A DNA stretch of 64,000 nt from Lichenicola sp964658455 (GTDB lineage Bacteria; Pseudomonadota; Alphaproteobacteria; Acetobacterales; Acetobacteraceae): assembly GCA_964658455.1 (NCBI GenBank), contig CAZZZA010000003.1:5987-69986 (forward strand). The letters run 5' to 3'. The position numbers and the translations under genes are program-made. The notes under the pieces were generated by a model. It saw nothing but the letters and a program-made list of their open reading frames with translations, made no database searches and was not told where the DNA came from. Positions 43,984 to 53,082 of the stretch are shown one piece after another; position 1 is the first letter of the stretch; the number at the start of each line of letters is the position of its first letter.

Positions 43984-45480
43984 ATGACGCAAGAGGCAAC
44001 CCATCGCGAGGACGGGATCGGTGTGGCGGGTAGCGTTCGGTCCGGCGCCACGGTGCCCCCGGCCGAGAGCATCACAGCCTATTCCCACGCCAATCCGATC
44101 GTCTCGCGACTGGTAAGGTTCGCCGACGCGGCGGCTTTCGTTCTGGTGACCTGCCTTGCAGTGTTCCTGATCAGCCAGGCAACAGAACGGCTAAGATCGG
44201 AATCGTTGGAGGTCGCCGGCGCGGTCGGCGTACTTATCTTCTTGCTGTTTCCGAAGAACCAGGCGCTCCTGTCATATCCGGGCGTGACACTGCCGGGTCG
44301 GCAGATGCGCTACCTCGCCCCGCCATTGGCGATGGCGCTCGGCGTAGAATTTCTGATCCTTTGGGGTCTCGGTTGGCGTAGCGAACCCGCTATCGCCGCT
44401 GGACTCCCGATCGGCGCAGGGCCGGTCGTGGCGATCTCGACGATAAGGGCGTTGGGGATGGCGATCCTGGCGCGTCCAGCGATCCAGGGGCGTCTCGCCA
44501 GGCGGATCGCGATCGTCGGCTACGGAACCGAGGCATCCCGGATCGCTGCCCTGTTCAGACGCCAGGGCAGCAACAGCTTCAATCTAGTCGGCGTGTTCGA
44601 CGACGGCGCACGCAAGCCCAATGAACCACCGGTCGACGGCTCGATGACCGACCTGGTCGCGCTTAGCCGTGAACATCGGCTTCACAGCGTCATCATTGTT
44701 CTGCCTGCCTCGGAAGGCCATGAGCGCCAAGTATCGCGCCTAGCTTGGCGGATGCGCAGCATCCTGGCCGATGTCTACATCATGCCATACTTGGTGCACG
44801 GGCCGGACATGATGCTCCCTGCCGAGACGCTGGGGCCGCTGACCCTCATGGTGCTGCAGCGTCGGCCGCTGACCGAATGGCAACTGTTCGCCAAATCCAC
44901 GCTCGACTTGGTAGCGGCTACATTGGCAGTGCTATTCTTGCTACCGTTACTGCTTTTTGTTGCCGCAGCGATCAGGCTCGATTCCCCCGGGCCAGTCCTG
45001 TTCCGCCAGCCGCGCCAGGGATTCAATAATCGCCCGTTCACGGTCTTCAAGTTTCGGTCGATGTATATAGACCAGACCGACCTCGAGGCGGCGCGACAGA
45101 CTTCGCGCGGCGATCCGCGTGTCACCCGCGTTGGCAAATGGCTCCGCCGGCTCAGCATCGACGAGTTGCCGCAGCTCCTGAACGTGCTGCGTGGCGATAT
45201 GTCCCTGGTCGGCCCCAGGCCGCACGCACCGCATACTAGGGCCGGCGGCAAGCTACTGGACGATGCGCTAGCGGAGTACGTAATCCGGCATCAAGTCAAG
45301 CCCGGCATTACTGGGTGGGCGCAGGTGAATGGCGCGCGCGGTGAACTGGTTACTACCGATGACCTTCAGCGGCGCGTCCGCTACGATCTGGACTATATCC
45401 GTCGCTGGTCGATGTGGTTTGACGTCAAGATCATCTGGCTGACCATCATTCGCGAGATCGTGAGCCCCCATGCCTTCTGA
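43984..45480 (+). CDS. Undecaprenyl-phosphate glucose phosphotransferase (GumD/polyprenyl glycosylphosphotransferase family)
   Basis: 498-aa priming enzyme, attaching the first sugar-1-phosphate to undecaprenyl phosphate at the inner membrane. Four or five N-terminal helices, a CoA-binding-like Rossmann region (RIAIVGYGTEASRIAALF) and a C-terminal transferase domain with LPQLLNVLRGDMSLVGPRP and the terminal helix region MWFDVKIIWLTI. This is the WbaP/GumD topology; the sugar is likely glucose by analogy with acetan and xanthan clusters. First gene of the locus, preceded by the long regulatory gap. Confidence 0.92.
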   Translation: MTQEATHREDGIGVAGSVRSGATVPPAESITAYSHANPIVSRLVRFADAAAFVLVTCLAVFLISQATERLRSESLEVAGAVGVLIFLLFPKNQALLSYPGVTLPGRQMRYLAPPLAMALGVEFLILWGLGWRSEPAIAAGLPIGAGPVVAISTIRALGMAILARPAIQGRLARRIAIVGYGTEASRIAALFRRQGSNSFNLVGVFDDGARKPNEPPVDGSMTDLVALSREHRLHSVIIVLPASEGHERQVSRLAWRMRSILADVYIMPYLVHGPDMMLPAETLGPLTLMVLQRRPLTEWQLFAKSTLDLVAATLAVLFLLPLLLFVAAAIRLDSPGPVLFRQPRQGFNNRPFTVFKFRSMYIDQTDLEAARQTSRGDPRVTRVGKWLRRLSIDELPQLLNVLRGDMSLVGPRPHAPHTRAGGKLLDDALAEYVIRHQVKPGITGWAQVNGARGELVTTDDLQRRVRYDLDYIRRWSMWFDVKIIWLTIIREIVSPHAF

Positions 45481-46243
45481 GCCGGACTTGGCCATTCCGC
45501 GCGTTGTCGTCATGGGCCTTGCGCTGCAGGATCTGGATGGCGCTGCCATCGCCGACCACGTGCTCGATGCCGCATTGGCTCGCCGCAAGATGCTGGTAGT
45601 GAACGCCAATGCGCATCTGGCAGTGCTGTCGCAGACGCAGACTTGGCTTCGGACTATGTTCGCCTCGGCGGACATCGCCTTTTGCGACGGCGCCGGGGTC
45701 CAGCTTGCCTGCAGACTGCTCACTGGCCGCGCGATCGCCCGCGCCACGCCACCGGAGTGGGTTGCCAGCGTCATGCAGCGGCTGGGAGACCACGGTTCGG
45801 TATTCTGGCTCGGCGGCGAGGCCGGCGTCGTCGCCAAGGCGGCGCGTGCCTACGAGGATCGTTTCGGTATCCGGACCGTCGGCACTCATCACGGCTTCTT
45901 CGATGCGACAGCGGGCTCTCCCGAGACGCTTGCGCTGGTCGAGCGGATCAACCGCGCGGCGCCCTCCATTTTGCTAGTGACGATGAGCATGCCGCGCCAG
46001 GAACGTTGGTTATGGGACAACTGGGACCGGCTCGAACCGGGCGTGGCCATCACCGCCGGCGCTCTGGTCGATCATGCGGCAGGCCGGGTCCGGCGGCCGC
46101 CTGGCTGGATCGCCGATTCCGGCTTCGAATGGCTGGTGCGGCTGGTGCGCGAGCCGCGCCGACTCTGGCGGCGCTATCTGCTTGGCCTCCCCGTGTTCGG
46201 CTTCTACCTGGCGCGCTACGCGATAGTTGCGCGGCATCGATGA
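45470..46243 (+). CDS. WecB/TagA/CpsF-family glycosyltransferase (GT26, GumM-like)
   Basis: 257-aa cytoplasmic transferase. Family motifs are VVNANAHLAVL, the catalytic-region IAFCDGAGVQLA, VFWLGGEAGVV and LVTMSMPRQERWL. GumM of xanthan and its acetan counterpart belong here and add the second glucose to form the cellobiose-type backbone; the same role is inferred. Start overlaps the previous stop by 11 bases. Confidence 0.9.
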   Translation: MPSEPDLAIPRVVVMGLALQDLDGAAIADHVLDAALARRKMLVVNANAHLAVLSQTQTWLRTMFASADIAFCDGAGVQLACRLLTGRAIARATPPEWVASVMQRLGDHGSVFWLGGEAGVVAKAARAYEDRFGIRTVGTHHGFFDATAGSPETLALVERINRAAPSILLVTMSMPRQERWLWDNWDRLEPGVAITAGALVDHAAGRVRRPPGWIADSGFEWLVRLVREPRRLWRRYLLGLPVFGFYLARYAIVARHR

Positions 46244-48491
46244 CGGCCCTGTCGGCGACTTCCTTCCCTTCAGCTATAAGACCAAGTCAGGCGGTACGGT
46301 GAACGGTTTGATTACCCACGAGCAGTTGATCCTTGCCCCTCCGACGGTCCGGTCCGACGGGGCGAAGGCAGTACGGCAGACACTGCGACTCTGGCGCCGC
46401 CATCTGGGGCTGTTCCTGGCGGTCGCGATCCTGACGCTCGCCATCGGCATTACGGTTTTGCTGCTTCTGACACCGACCTACACCGCCACCGCCACGGTCG
46501 CCATAGCAGCGCAGAATGCCGATCCGCTTGCCCCCTCCGGACAGCAAGTTCCGGACCGGGTCGAGGATGACCGGCCGGCAACCGAGGCGGCAATGCTGCA
46601 ATCACGGGACGTGGCCGCCTCGGTGGTCAAGCAGATCCCGCCGCTGCCCGAGGAAGCCGGTTTCTCGCCGCGAGCGATGCTATGCCACGTTGGCGTCACC
46701 CTGTTCTGCCCGACGCCCGGACCCACGGATCCGGATTCGGTGCTGCAACGCCAGATCGACGGCTTCCTGACCACCCTGACCGTGATGCCGGAAATGCATT
46801 CCCGGGTGATCGACATCAGCGTCGTCGCCAAGACTGGCGCACGGGCGGCGGCACTCGCCAATGCCGTAGTGGTGAATTATCAGCGCCAGTCGCTCGATCG
46901 CCAGACTGCGGACGTCAACCGGGTCACGCAATGGCTCGACGCCCGGACTACACAGCTCAGGCAGCGCTGGCTCGATGCAGTGCAGAGGGCCGACAGTTTC
47001 GATGTCGCGAACAATCTCACCAACACCAGCGACGGTGCCGTCGCCAACCCGCTGATCGACAGGCAGATCACCGAGATCGCCGGCAGCCTGAGCGACGCCC
47101 AGGCCAGGCTGGCCTCGAGCGAGGCGAAGGCGGATGCACTTCGCGACGCGGCGCAACACGGCAATGCCCGCGCCGTCGTGAGCTTGGCGCAGCAGCCGAT
47201 CCTGGTGGCGTCGGCCAATGCGCTGATGCAGATGCAAAGCACGCGCGATCAGCAGGCGGCGCAGCTCGGTCCAAATCACCCGCAGATCCGGGCGCTGGAC
47301 CAGCAGATCGCCGCCGCGCAAGCGGGCTTGAATCGCGAAACCGGCGCCGCCGTGGTGTCCATTCGCGAGGATGCGGTCGCAGCGCGCGCCGCGGTGCGCC
47401 AGTTGACCGACAATCTCGACCAGCTGCGTGCCAAAGCAGGAACCCAGAGCGCACCGCAAGCGACCTATCGCAGTCTGAGCCAGGAAGCGCAGAGCGAGCG
47501 AACAGTTTACGAGACTTTCCTCGACCGCGCCAAGATGGTGGTCGACCGGGCGGCCTTGTTGCAGGCGCCGGTGTCTTTCGTCTCGCATGCAGCGGCGCCG
47601 CAGCGTCCGACCTTTCCCAACAAGACCAAGCTCGGGCTCGGCATCGTCGTGCTGGCGCTCGCTCTGGCGACTGCTTCGGTGCTGATACGCAGCTACTTCT
47701 CCCGTGGCTTTCAGGAACTCGACCAGTTGCGCTTGCAGGCGCAGCTTCCGGTGCTGGGTTCACTGCCGCTGCTCAGCTTGGCACGTGGGCGGCGTATCGC
47801 CCGACATGTGCTGGACGACCCGCTGTCGCGTACGAGTGAGACCATCCGCGGACTTGCGGCGCAACTCTCGCTGCTGGCGTCCAAGGATGCATCGCAAACG
47901 GTGCTGATCACCTCGGCGAATCCGGCTGAAGGCAAGAGCACGCTCGCGGTCTGGCTGGCGATCGCGGTGCGTCAGGGCGGCCAGAGCGTTCTGGTGATCG
48001 ATAGCGATCATCGGCGCGCGTCGCTGATGCAGCATTTGAAGGGACGCAACGCGCCGGGTTTGACCGATTTGCTCGCCGGGCGGGCGGCGCACTCGGAGGT
48101 GATCCAGACCGATCCGGATACCGGGGTCGACTTCATCGCCGCCGGAACCGCCATGACTCATCCGTTCACGACCGCCGACATCACCCGTCTGCGATCATTG
48201 CTCGGTGTTCTGAAAACCAGCTATGCGATGATCGTGATCGATACGCCGCCACTGCTGGCAATGGCCGATGCCCTGGTCTATGCACGGCTCGCCGATCAGA
48301 CGGTTTTCGTCTGCCGCTGGGAACACACCTCGCGCCAAGCCATGGTGGGTTGTCTCGACCGGCTACGGTCCTACGGGGCGGTGGTCTCCGGCGTGGTCGT
48401 GACGATGGTCAACCAACGCTCGGGCTTTACACTGGGCGACGATTACAGCCGCCGCGAGCTGGCACTACTCAACCGCGTCTATGGCGGTTGA
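46227..48491 (+). CDS. Polysaccharide copolymerase with BY-kinase domain (Wzz/GumC-like)
   Basis: 754-aa inner-membrane protein. A Wzz domain with a first helix at about 60-82, a long periplasmic coiled-coil region, and a second helix near 475-495 (LGLGIVVLALALATASVLI) leads to a cytoplasmic tyrosine-autokinase: SANPAEGKST (Walker A, about 565-575), VLVIDSD (Walker A') and MIVIDTPP (Walker B). The C-terminal tail has only two tyrosines (DDYSRR and VYGG), fewer than the usual Tyr cluster. It controls chain length and export. ATG at 46227 overlaps the upstream gene; GTG at 46299 is an alternative start. Confidence 0.9.
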   Translation: MRGIDDGPVGDFLPFSYKTKSGGTVNGLITHEQLILAPPTVRSDGAKAVRQTLRLWRRHLGLFLAVAILTLAIGITVLLLLTPTYTATATVAIAAQNADPLAPSGQQVPDRVEDDRPATEAAMLQSRDVAASVVKQIPPLPEEAGFSPRAMLCHVGVTLFCPTPGPTDPDSVLQRQIDGFLTTLTVMPEMHSRVIDISVVAKTGARAAALANAVVVNYQRQSLDRQTADVNRVTQWLDARTTQLRQRWLDAVQRADSFDVANNLTNTSDGAVANPLIDRQITEIAGSLSDAQARLASSEAKADALRDAAQHGNARAVVSLAQQPILVASANALMQMQSTRDQQAAQLGPNHPQIRALDQQIAAAQAGLNRETGAAVVSIREDAVAARAAVRQLTDNLDQLRAKAGTQSAPQATYRSLSQEAQSERTVYETFLDRAKMVVDRAALLQAPVSFVSHAAAPQRPTFPNKTKLGLGIVVLALALATASVLIRSYFSRGFQELDQLRLQAQLPVLGSLPLLSLARGRRIARHVLDDPLSRTSETIRGLAAQLSLLASKDASQTVLITSANPAEGKSTLAVWLAIAVRQGGQSVLVIDSDHRRASLMQHLKGRNAPGLTDLLAGRAAHSEVIQTDPDTGVDFIAAGTAMTHPFTTADITRLRSLLGVLKTSYAMIVIDTPPLLAMADALVYARLADQTVFVCRWEHTSRQAMVGCLDRLRSYGAVVSGVVVTMVNQRSGFTLGDDYSRRELALLNRVYGG

Positions 48492-49620
48492 GGCTCCCGA
48501 GTTGCAGGTTCTCCATATCGTCCGGCAGTTCAGCCCGTCGGTCGGCGGCCTCGAGGATTCGGTGCTCAGCATCGCGCGAGCGCAACGCGCGCAGGGCGAC
48601 ATCGATGCTCGCGTTCTGACCCTCGACCGCGTCTTCGGCCAGACCGGTGTGCTGCCGACAGAGGAAGCAGTCGACGGTGTGCCGGTGCATCGCATCCCCT
48701 GGCGTGGCTCGACTCGATATCCGCTGGCGCCATCCGTGCTTTCCCATCTTGGCTCGGCACACGTGCTGCACGTGCATGCGATCGATTTCTTCTTCGATTT
48801 CCTCGCACTGACCCGGCCCCTGCACCGGCGTCCGATGATCGCCTCCACCCATGGCGGTTTCTTTCACAGTGCCGCGTTTGCGCGCAGCAAACGGCTCTGG
48901 TTCGACAGCGTGACCCGCGCATCCCTGCTTGCCTACGCACGGGTGGTCGCGTGCAGCCACAGCGACGCCGATCTGTTCCGACACCGTGCCGGGCGACGGC
49001 TCAGAGTGATCGAGAACGGGATCAATCAGGATAAATTCATCGATGCGTCGGCGCGGACGCCGACCCGCACCATCGTCGCTTTTGGAAGGTTCGCACGGCA
49101 TAAGCGGATCGTTTCGCTGCTGGCGCTGCTCGGCGCACTTCGCTCTAAGGATCCAGGCTGGCGGTTGCTTATCGCCGGACGCGATGCCGACCAGAGCGCG
49201 GGCGAACTACGCGACGCCGCGCGGAGCGCAGGCGTTGCCGACGCGGTGCGTTTCGAGCTGTCGCCGAGCGATGTTGAATTGCGCGCGCTGCTGGCCGACG
49301 CCAGCTACTTCGCCTGCCTCTCGGCGCATGAAGGTTTCGGGATCGCCGCGGTCGAGGCGATGTCGGCTGGTCTGTTGCCGATTCTAAGCGGCATCACCCC
49401 GTTTCGTCGGCTAGTCACGCAGACCGGGCTCGGCCTAATTGTCGACGCCGACGATCCCGGAGGGGCGGCAGAAACGATACTGGCGGCGCACTCCGAAGAT
49501 CCAGCAAGGCGGGAGAGCGAGCGAGCGGCGTTGATCCAAGCGGCGAAGCGCTACGATTGGCGTCATGTTGCAGCACTCTACACCGATCTCTACAGAGATG
49601 TTGCAGGAGTGCCCGCGTGA
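48481..49620 (+). CDS. Glycosyltransferase family 4
   Basis: 379-aa GT-B enzyme. The N-terminal part has LHIVRQFSPSVGGLEDSVLS and the C-terminal nucleotide-sugar domain has VAFGRFARHKRIVSLLALL and YFACLSAHEGFGIAAVEAMSA (the E-x7-E region). Such enzymes retain alpha configuration; GumH in xanthan is a GT4 mannosyltransferase, so a role in side-chain assembly is plausible. Start overlaps the previous stop by 11 bases. Confidence 0.9.
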   Translation: MAVEAPELQVLHIVRQFSPSVGGLEDSVLSIARAQRAQGDIDARVLTLDRVFGQTGVLPTEEAVDGVPVHRIPWRGSTRYPLAPSVLSHLGSAHVLHVHAIDFFFDFLALTRPLHRRPMIASTHGGFFHSAAFARSKRLWFDSVTRASLLAYARVVACSHSDADLFRHRAGRRLRVIENGINQDKFIDASARTPTRTIVAFGRFARHKRIVSLLALLGALRSKDPGWRLLIAGRDADQSAGELRDAARSAGVADAVRFELSPSDVELRALLADASYFACLSAHEGFGIAAVEAMSAGLLPILSGITPFRRLVTQTGLGLIVDADDPGGAAETILAAHSEDPARRESERAALIQAAKRYDWRHVAALYTDLYRDVAGVPA

Positions 49621-51104
49621 GGCGGCCCGGCTTCTCGGCCAGTTTCGGCTACAACGTGGTCGGCGCTCTGCTCCCAATCGTGACCTCGCTTGGCACGGTG
49701 CCATTCTATATCCACGAGATCGGTCTGGCCCGCTACGGCGTTGTCACCATCACCTGGGTGCTGCTCGGCTATTTCGGCTTCCTGGATTTCGGCATGTCGC
49801 GCGCCTCGGCCAATGCGCTGGCCAGGATCGGCGACGGCGATACGCGCGAACGCTCGCGCGTTCTGATGACCGCCTTCTATTCCAACCTGGCGATGGGCGT
49901 GATCGGTGGATTGGTTCTCTACGGCGCCGGCGCGCTGATCCTGCTGCATGTGGTAAAGATTCCAGGTAGCCTGCTGCAGGAAACCCGACACGCCTATCCG
50001 TGGATGGCGGCGATGCTGCCACTGGGCATGCTCAACGGCGTTTTCACTGGTGCAATGGAATCACGGGAAAAATTTCTGCTTTCCAATATACTGGGTGCGG
50101 TCGCGACCATGGGCGGCCAGATCATTCCGCTACTGTGTGCCTACGCTTTCGGCCCTACCCTGGCAGTGGTGATCCCAGCCACTTTGCTCACTCGCCTCGC
50201 CGCGGTGGGCTTGAGCGCCCTCGTCGTTGCAGGGCTGGAGCGGCCACTGCGCTTGCTGGATCTGGATCTAGGCTGGTTGCGTAGACTGTTCGGCTACGGC
50301 TCGTGGGTCAGCATCTCCAGCCTCCTCAACCCGATCCTGGACACCTCTAACCAGCTCATCGTCGGCGCTACCCTGGGTGCCGCTGCGGTGGCCACCTACT
50401 CGGTGCCAATGACCCTGGCGATGCGCTCGCAGGTGGTCGCCACCGCGCTGGCCCGCACATTGTTTCCCCGTATCTCTAGGCTGGATCGCAGCGAGGCGGT
50501 GGCCACAACGCAGCGCGCCTCCAGTGCGCTGGCATACGGGTTCGCCGTCGTGTGCGGTCCCGCGATCCTGTTTTCGGGTACGTTCCTGCATCTGTGGATC
50601 GGCGCCCGCTTCGCGCACGACTCCGCTGCGGTCGCGGCGATCCTGCTTTTTGGCGCCTGGAGTAACGGCGTCGCCTTCCTGCCTTACGGATTCCTACAGG
50701 CGCAGGGCAGGCCCAGGGTCACCGCGACCGTGGCTATGGTTGAGATATTTCCGTTCTTCATCGTCTTGTGGCTGCTGATCCGGCTGTTCGGGCTGCCCGG
50801 CGCGGCACTTGCCTGGACGCTTCGCGTGACCCTGAACTGCATCGCCTTGTTCATCCTCAGCGGCTGCGTGGATCGACAAATGCTGCGTCTGCTCCCCGCG
50901 ATCGTAATGATGCTGCTCTGTCTGCTGACGGCCCTGCTGTGGCCACCGGGAATGATCGTCGCCACCGCCGAGGCGGCCATCGCTTTCATGCTGTTCCTAA
51001 CCGCGGCGATGCTGCTCGAGCCGACCTTGCGCGAGGCCGTCATCAGGCGCGGCAACCGGTTGCGCACCGCTTCCCCGATCATCAGGCACGGGGATGCGAC
51101 GTGA
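49617..51104 (+). CDS. Wzx-type oligosaccharide flippase (GumJ-like)
   Basis: 495-aa membrane protein with about 12 hydrophobic helices, of the MOP/MATE polysaccharide-transporter superfamily. The start is GTG at 49617, overlapping the GT4 stop as GTGA; the upstream frame extension is in the GT4 gene. It presumably flips the lipid-linked repeat unit to the periplasm for polymerisation. Conserved early segment SASFGYNVVGALLPIVTSL is typical. Confidence 0.9.
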   Translation: MRRPGFSASFGYNVVGALLPIVTSLGTVPFYIHEIGLARYGVVTITWVLLGYFGFLDFGMSRASANALARIGDGDTRERSRVLMTAFYSNLAMGVIGGLVLYGAGALILLHVVKIPGSLLQETRHAYPWMAAMLPLGMLNGVFTGAMESREKFLLSNILGAVATMGGQIIPLLCAYAFGPTLAVVIPATLLTRLAAVGLSALVVAGLERPLRLLDLDLGWLRRLFGYGSWVSISSLLNPILDTSNQLIVGATLGAAAVATYSVPMTLAMRSQVVATALARTLFPRISRLDRSEAVATTQRASSALAYGFAVVCGPAILFSGTFLHLWIGARFAHDSAAVAAILLFGAWSNGVAFLPYGFLQAQGRPRVTATVAMVEIFPFFIVLWLLIRLFGLPGAALAWTLRVTLNCIALFILSGCVDRQMLRLLPAIVMMLLCLLTALLWPPGMIVATAEAAIAFMLFLTAAMLLEPTLREAVIRRGNRLRTASPIIRHGDAT

Positions 51105-52438
51105 GGCCCGGGCGCGGACGGGGCGGCGTAGTCCGCCGTCTTGCCGCAGCGTGGCTGTTCGGCGGCGGCGCCATGGTGCCGTGTGCAGCACATGCCCAAC
51201 TCGCGCAGGAGTATTTCCCGTCCGACATTCCCGGCTACAGCGCGGATTTCAGCGCGTCGGTGGTGGCCCGTCAGCAGAACCAGGATCGGCCGCAGGGCGT
51301 CGAGATCGACAGTTTCGTCATCAACCCCCGCCTCAGCGAAGGCGTCGGCTACAACTCAAACACACTCGGTATCCCGGGCTCCGGAAGCGCGTCGGTCAAT
51401 ACCAACGGTTCGCTGCAGATCAGGTCGGACTGGACGCGCAACGCGATTGCCGCCTCGTTCACCGTGGCGGACAATCGCTATCTCGACCTGCCGAGCGCCA
51501 GCTACACCAACTGGACCGCTGCCGCCGGCGGCTCCCTCACAATAGGCAGGGGTGCGGCCGACCTGGCGTATTCGCATCTGGGCCTGCATCTGGCAGCGAC
51601 AGATCTGGGTGTCTTCGGTGTTGTCACGCCAGTGCCGTATTCAGTCGATGACGCCAGGATCGGCTACACCGCGCTGTCAGGACGCTTCAGTCTGCATCCT
51701 TCCTTCGAATTTGAGAATTTCGCATTCGGCAAATCGAGCGGCACACCGCAAATCAATTACGACTCGCTCAGTCATCGCGAGGAAACGGGAACGCTGACCG
51801 GGCGCTATGAGCTGTCGACCGGCAATGCGGTGGTCGCGGTGCTGCGCGGCGCCGGCGCGCAGTTCTCCGCGGCACTAGGCACGATCGGCAACGATTATAC
51901 AGATGTCGCCGGGTTTGGCGGCCTGGATTTCCGAAGCGACAGCCTGGTCGAATATCGTGCCCTGGTGGGTGTCGAAAACCGCAGCTTCAAGGCGCCGGGA
52001 ACCGCGTCCGCGACCACTCCGACAGTCGAGCTTGATGCGGTTTGGACACCGTCTCGCCTCGATACCCTCACCGCCTCAGTCTCGCGCCGGTTCGACGATC
52101 CTGCGTCACCGTTTGCCCGGAACCAGACCATAACCGACGCCAGGCTCCAGTACGATCATGAGTTACGACGCGACGTTTTCCTCAGAGGCTATGCCGAGAT
52201 CGGCCAGAGCGCGTCGGAGTCCGGCACCAGCACAAGCGCAAGCGTGGATCAGACCCAGCTTCATTTCGGTGCCACTGCGACCTGGGATATCAATCGTTTT
52301 CTGAAGGCGGCGTTGACCTATGGCTACAGCAACAGCGCTGTCAGCAGTACGAGCGAAACCAACGCTGTCGTCTATGGCGGCGGCCGGACCACCTTCACCT
52401 CGAACAGTGTCGTGCTCAGTGCGACAATTTCCGAATAG
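51101..52438 (+). CDS. Outer-membrane beta-barrel protein of the EPS locus
   Basis: 445-aa protein with a signal peptide (cleavage near CAAHA, then QLAQEYFPSD) and many amphipathic strand pairs over the rest, ending VVLSATISE. It resembles the beta-barrel proteins (BBP2_2) found in exopolysaccharide clusters of Acetobacteraceae and related groups. It may provide the outer-membrane passage or stabilise the export complex alongside the Wza-type lipoprotein. Start GTG at 51101 overlaps the flippase stop as GTGA. Confidence 0.78.
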   Translation: MRPGRGRGGVVRRLAAAWLFGGGAMVPCAAHAQLAQEYFPSDIPGYSADFSASVVARQQNQDRPQGVEIDSFVINPRLSEGVGYNSNTLGIPGSGSASVNTNGSLQIRSDWTRNAIAASFTVADNRYLDLPSASYTNWTAAAGGSLTIGRGAADLAYSHLGLHLAATDLGVFGVVTPVPYSVDDARIGYTALSGRFSLHPSFEFENFAFGKSSGTPQINYDSLSHREETGTLTGRYELSTGNAVVAVLRGAGAQFSAALGTIGNDYTDVAGFGGLDFRSDSLVEYRALVGVENRSFKAPGTASATTPTVELDAVWTPSRLDTLTASVSRRFDDPASPFARNQTITDARLQYDHELRRDVFLRGYAEIGQSASESGTSTSASVDQTQLHFGATATWDINRFLKAALTYGYSNSAVSSTSETNAVVYGGGRTTFTSNSVVLSATISE

Positions 52439-52488
52439 CGAACATTATCCCGACAATTCTTCCCTACCTCCTGCCCGGTGACGTCAGC

Positions 52489-53070
52489 ATGTTTTACCAC
52501 AAAGTCCGCCTTCATCTCTCCGCCGGCGTGCTGGTGTCGGCCATCGCACTTGCCGGCTGCACGCCGGGTGCCGATCTGCCGCCTTTGCCGCCGGCACAAA
52601 ATCTCGGCTACAAGCTGGGGCCGGGTGACCAGATACGGACAATCACCTACAACGAGCCGCAGCTTAGCAACACCTTCACCATCGGCGACAATGGCATGAT
52701 CGCCTTCCCGTTGATCGGAACGCTGCAGGCCGGCGGCCGCACCGCGACCGAGCTCGCCGCGGCGATCACCGCATCCCTGAGCGATCATAAGCTGCTGCGC
52801 GATCCGAGCGTCTCGGTCGAGGTGCTGCAGTATCGGCCGATCTTCGTGCTGGGCGAGGTCAATCATCCTGGCCAGTATCCCTATCAGCCCGGGATCACCA
52901 TGCTGAGCGCGGCAGCCCTGGCCGGCGGGTTCACCTATCGCGCGGTGACCAGTTACGCCGGCGACGTACGGAGCGAGGCGCACGGCGGCCAGGCCGTCGA
53001 AGGCAAGATCCGCCGCGACTCCTTCCTCGAACCAGGCGACGTGGTCACCGTCTACGAACGCTATTTCTGA
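52489..53070 (+). CDS. Polysaccharide export lipoprotein (Wza/GumB-like OPX)
   Basis: 193-aa periplasmic/outer-membrane protein. Lipoprotein signal with lipobox LAGC (Cys about residue 24). The export domain has YKLGPGDQIRTITYNEPQ and FPLIGTLQAGGRT, followed by a SLBB-like region (FVLGEVNHPGQYPYQPG). It is shorter than Wza (about 380 aa) and close to GumB in length, so it lacks the C-terminal transmembrane helix; the neighbouring beta-barrel might supply that part. Confidence 0.92.
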   Translation: MFYHKVRLHLSAGVLVSAIALAGCTPGADLPPLPPAQNLGYKLGPGDQIRTITYNEPQLSNTFTIGDNGMIAFPLIGTLQAGGRTATELAAAITASLSDHKLLRDPSVSVEVLQYRPIFVLGEVNHPGQYPYQPGITMLSAAALAGGFTYRAVTSYAGDVRSEAHGGQAVEGKIRRDSFLEPGDVVTVYERYF

Positions 53071-53082
53071 TTATTGCCCGGC

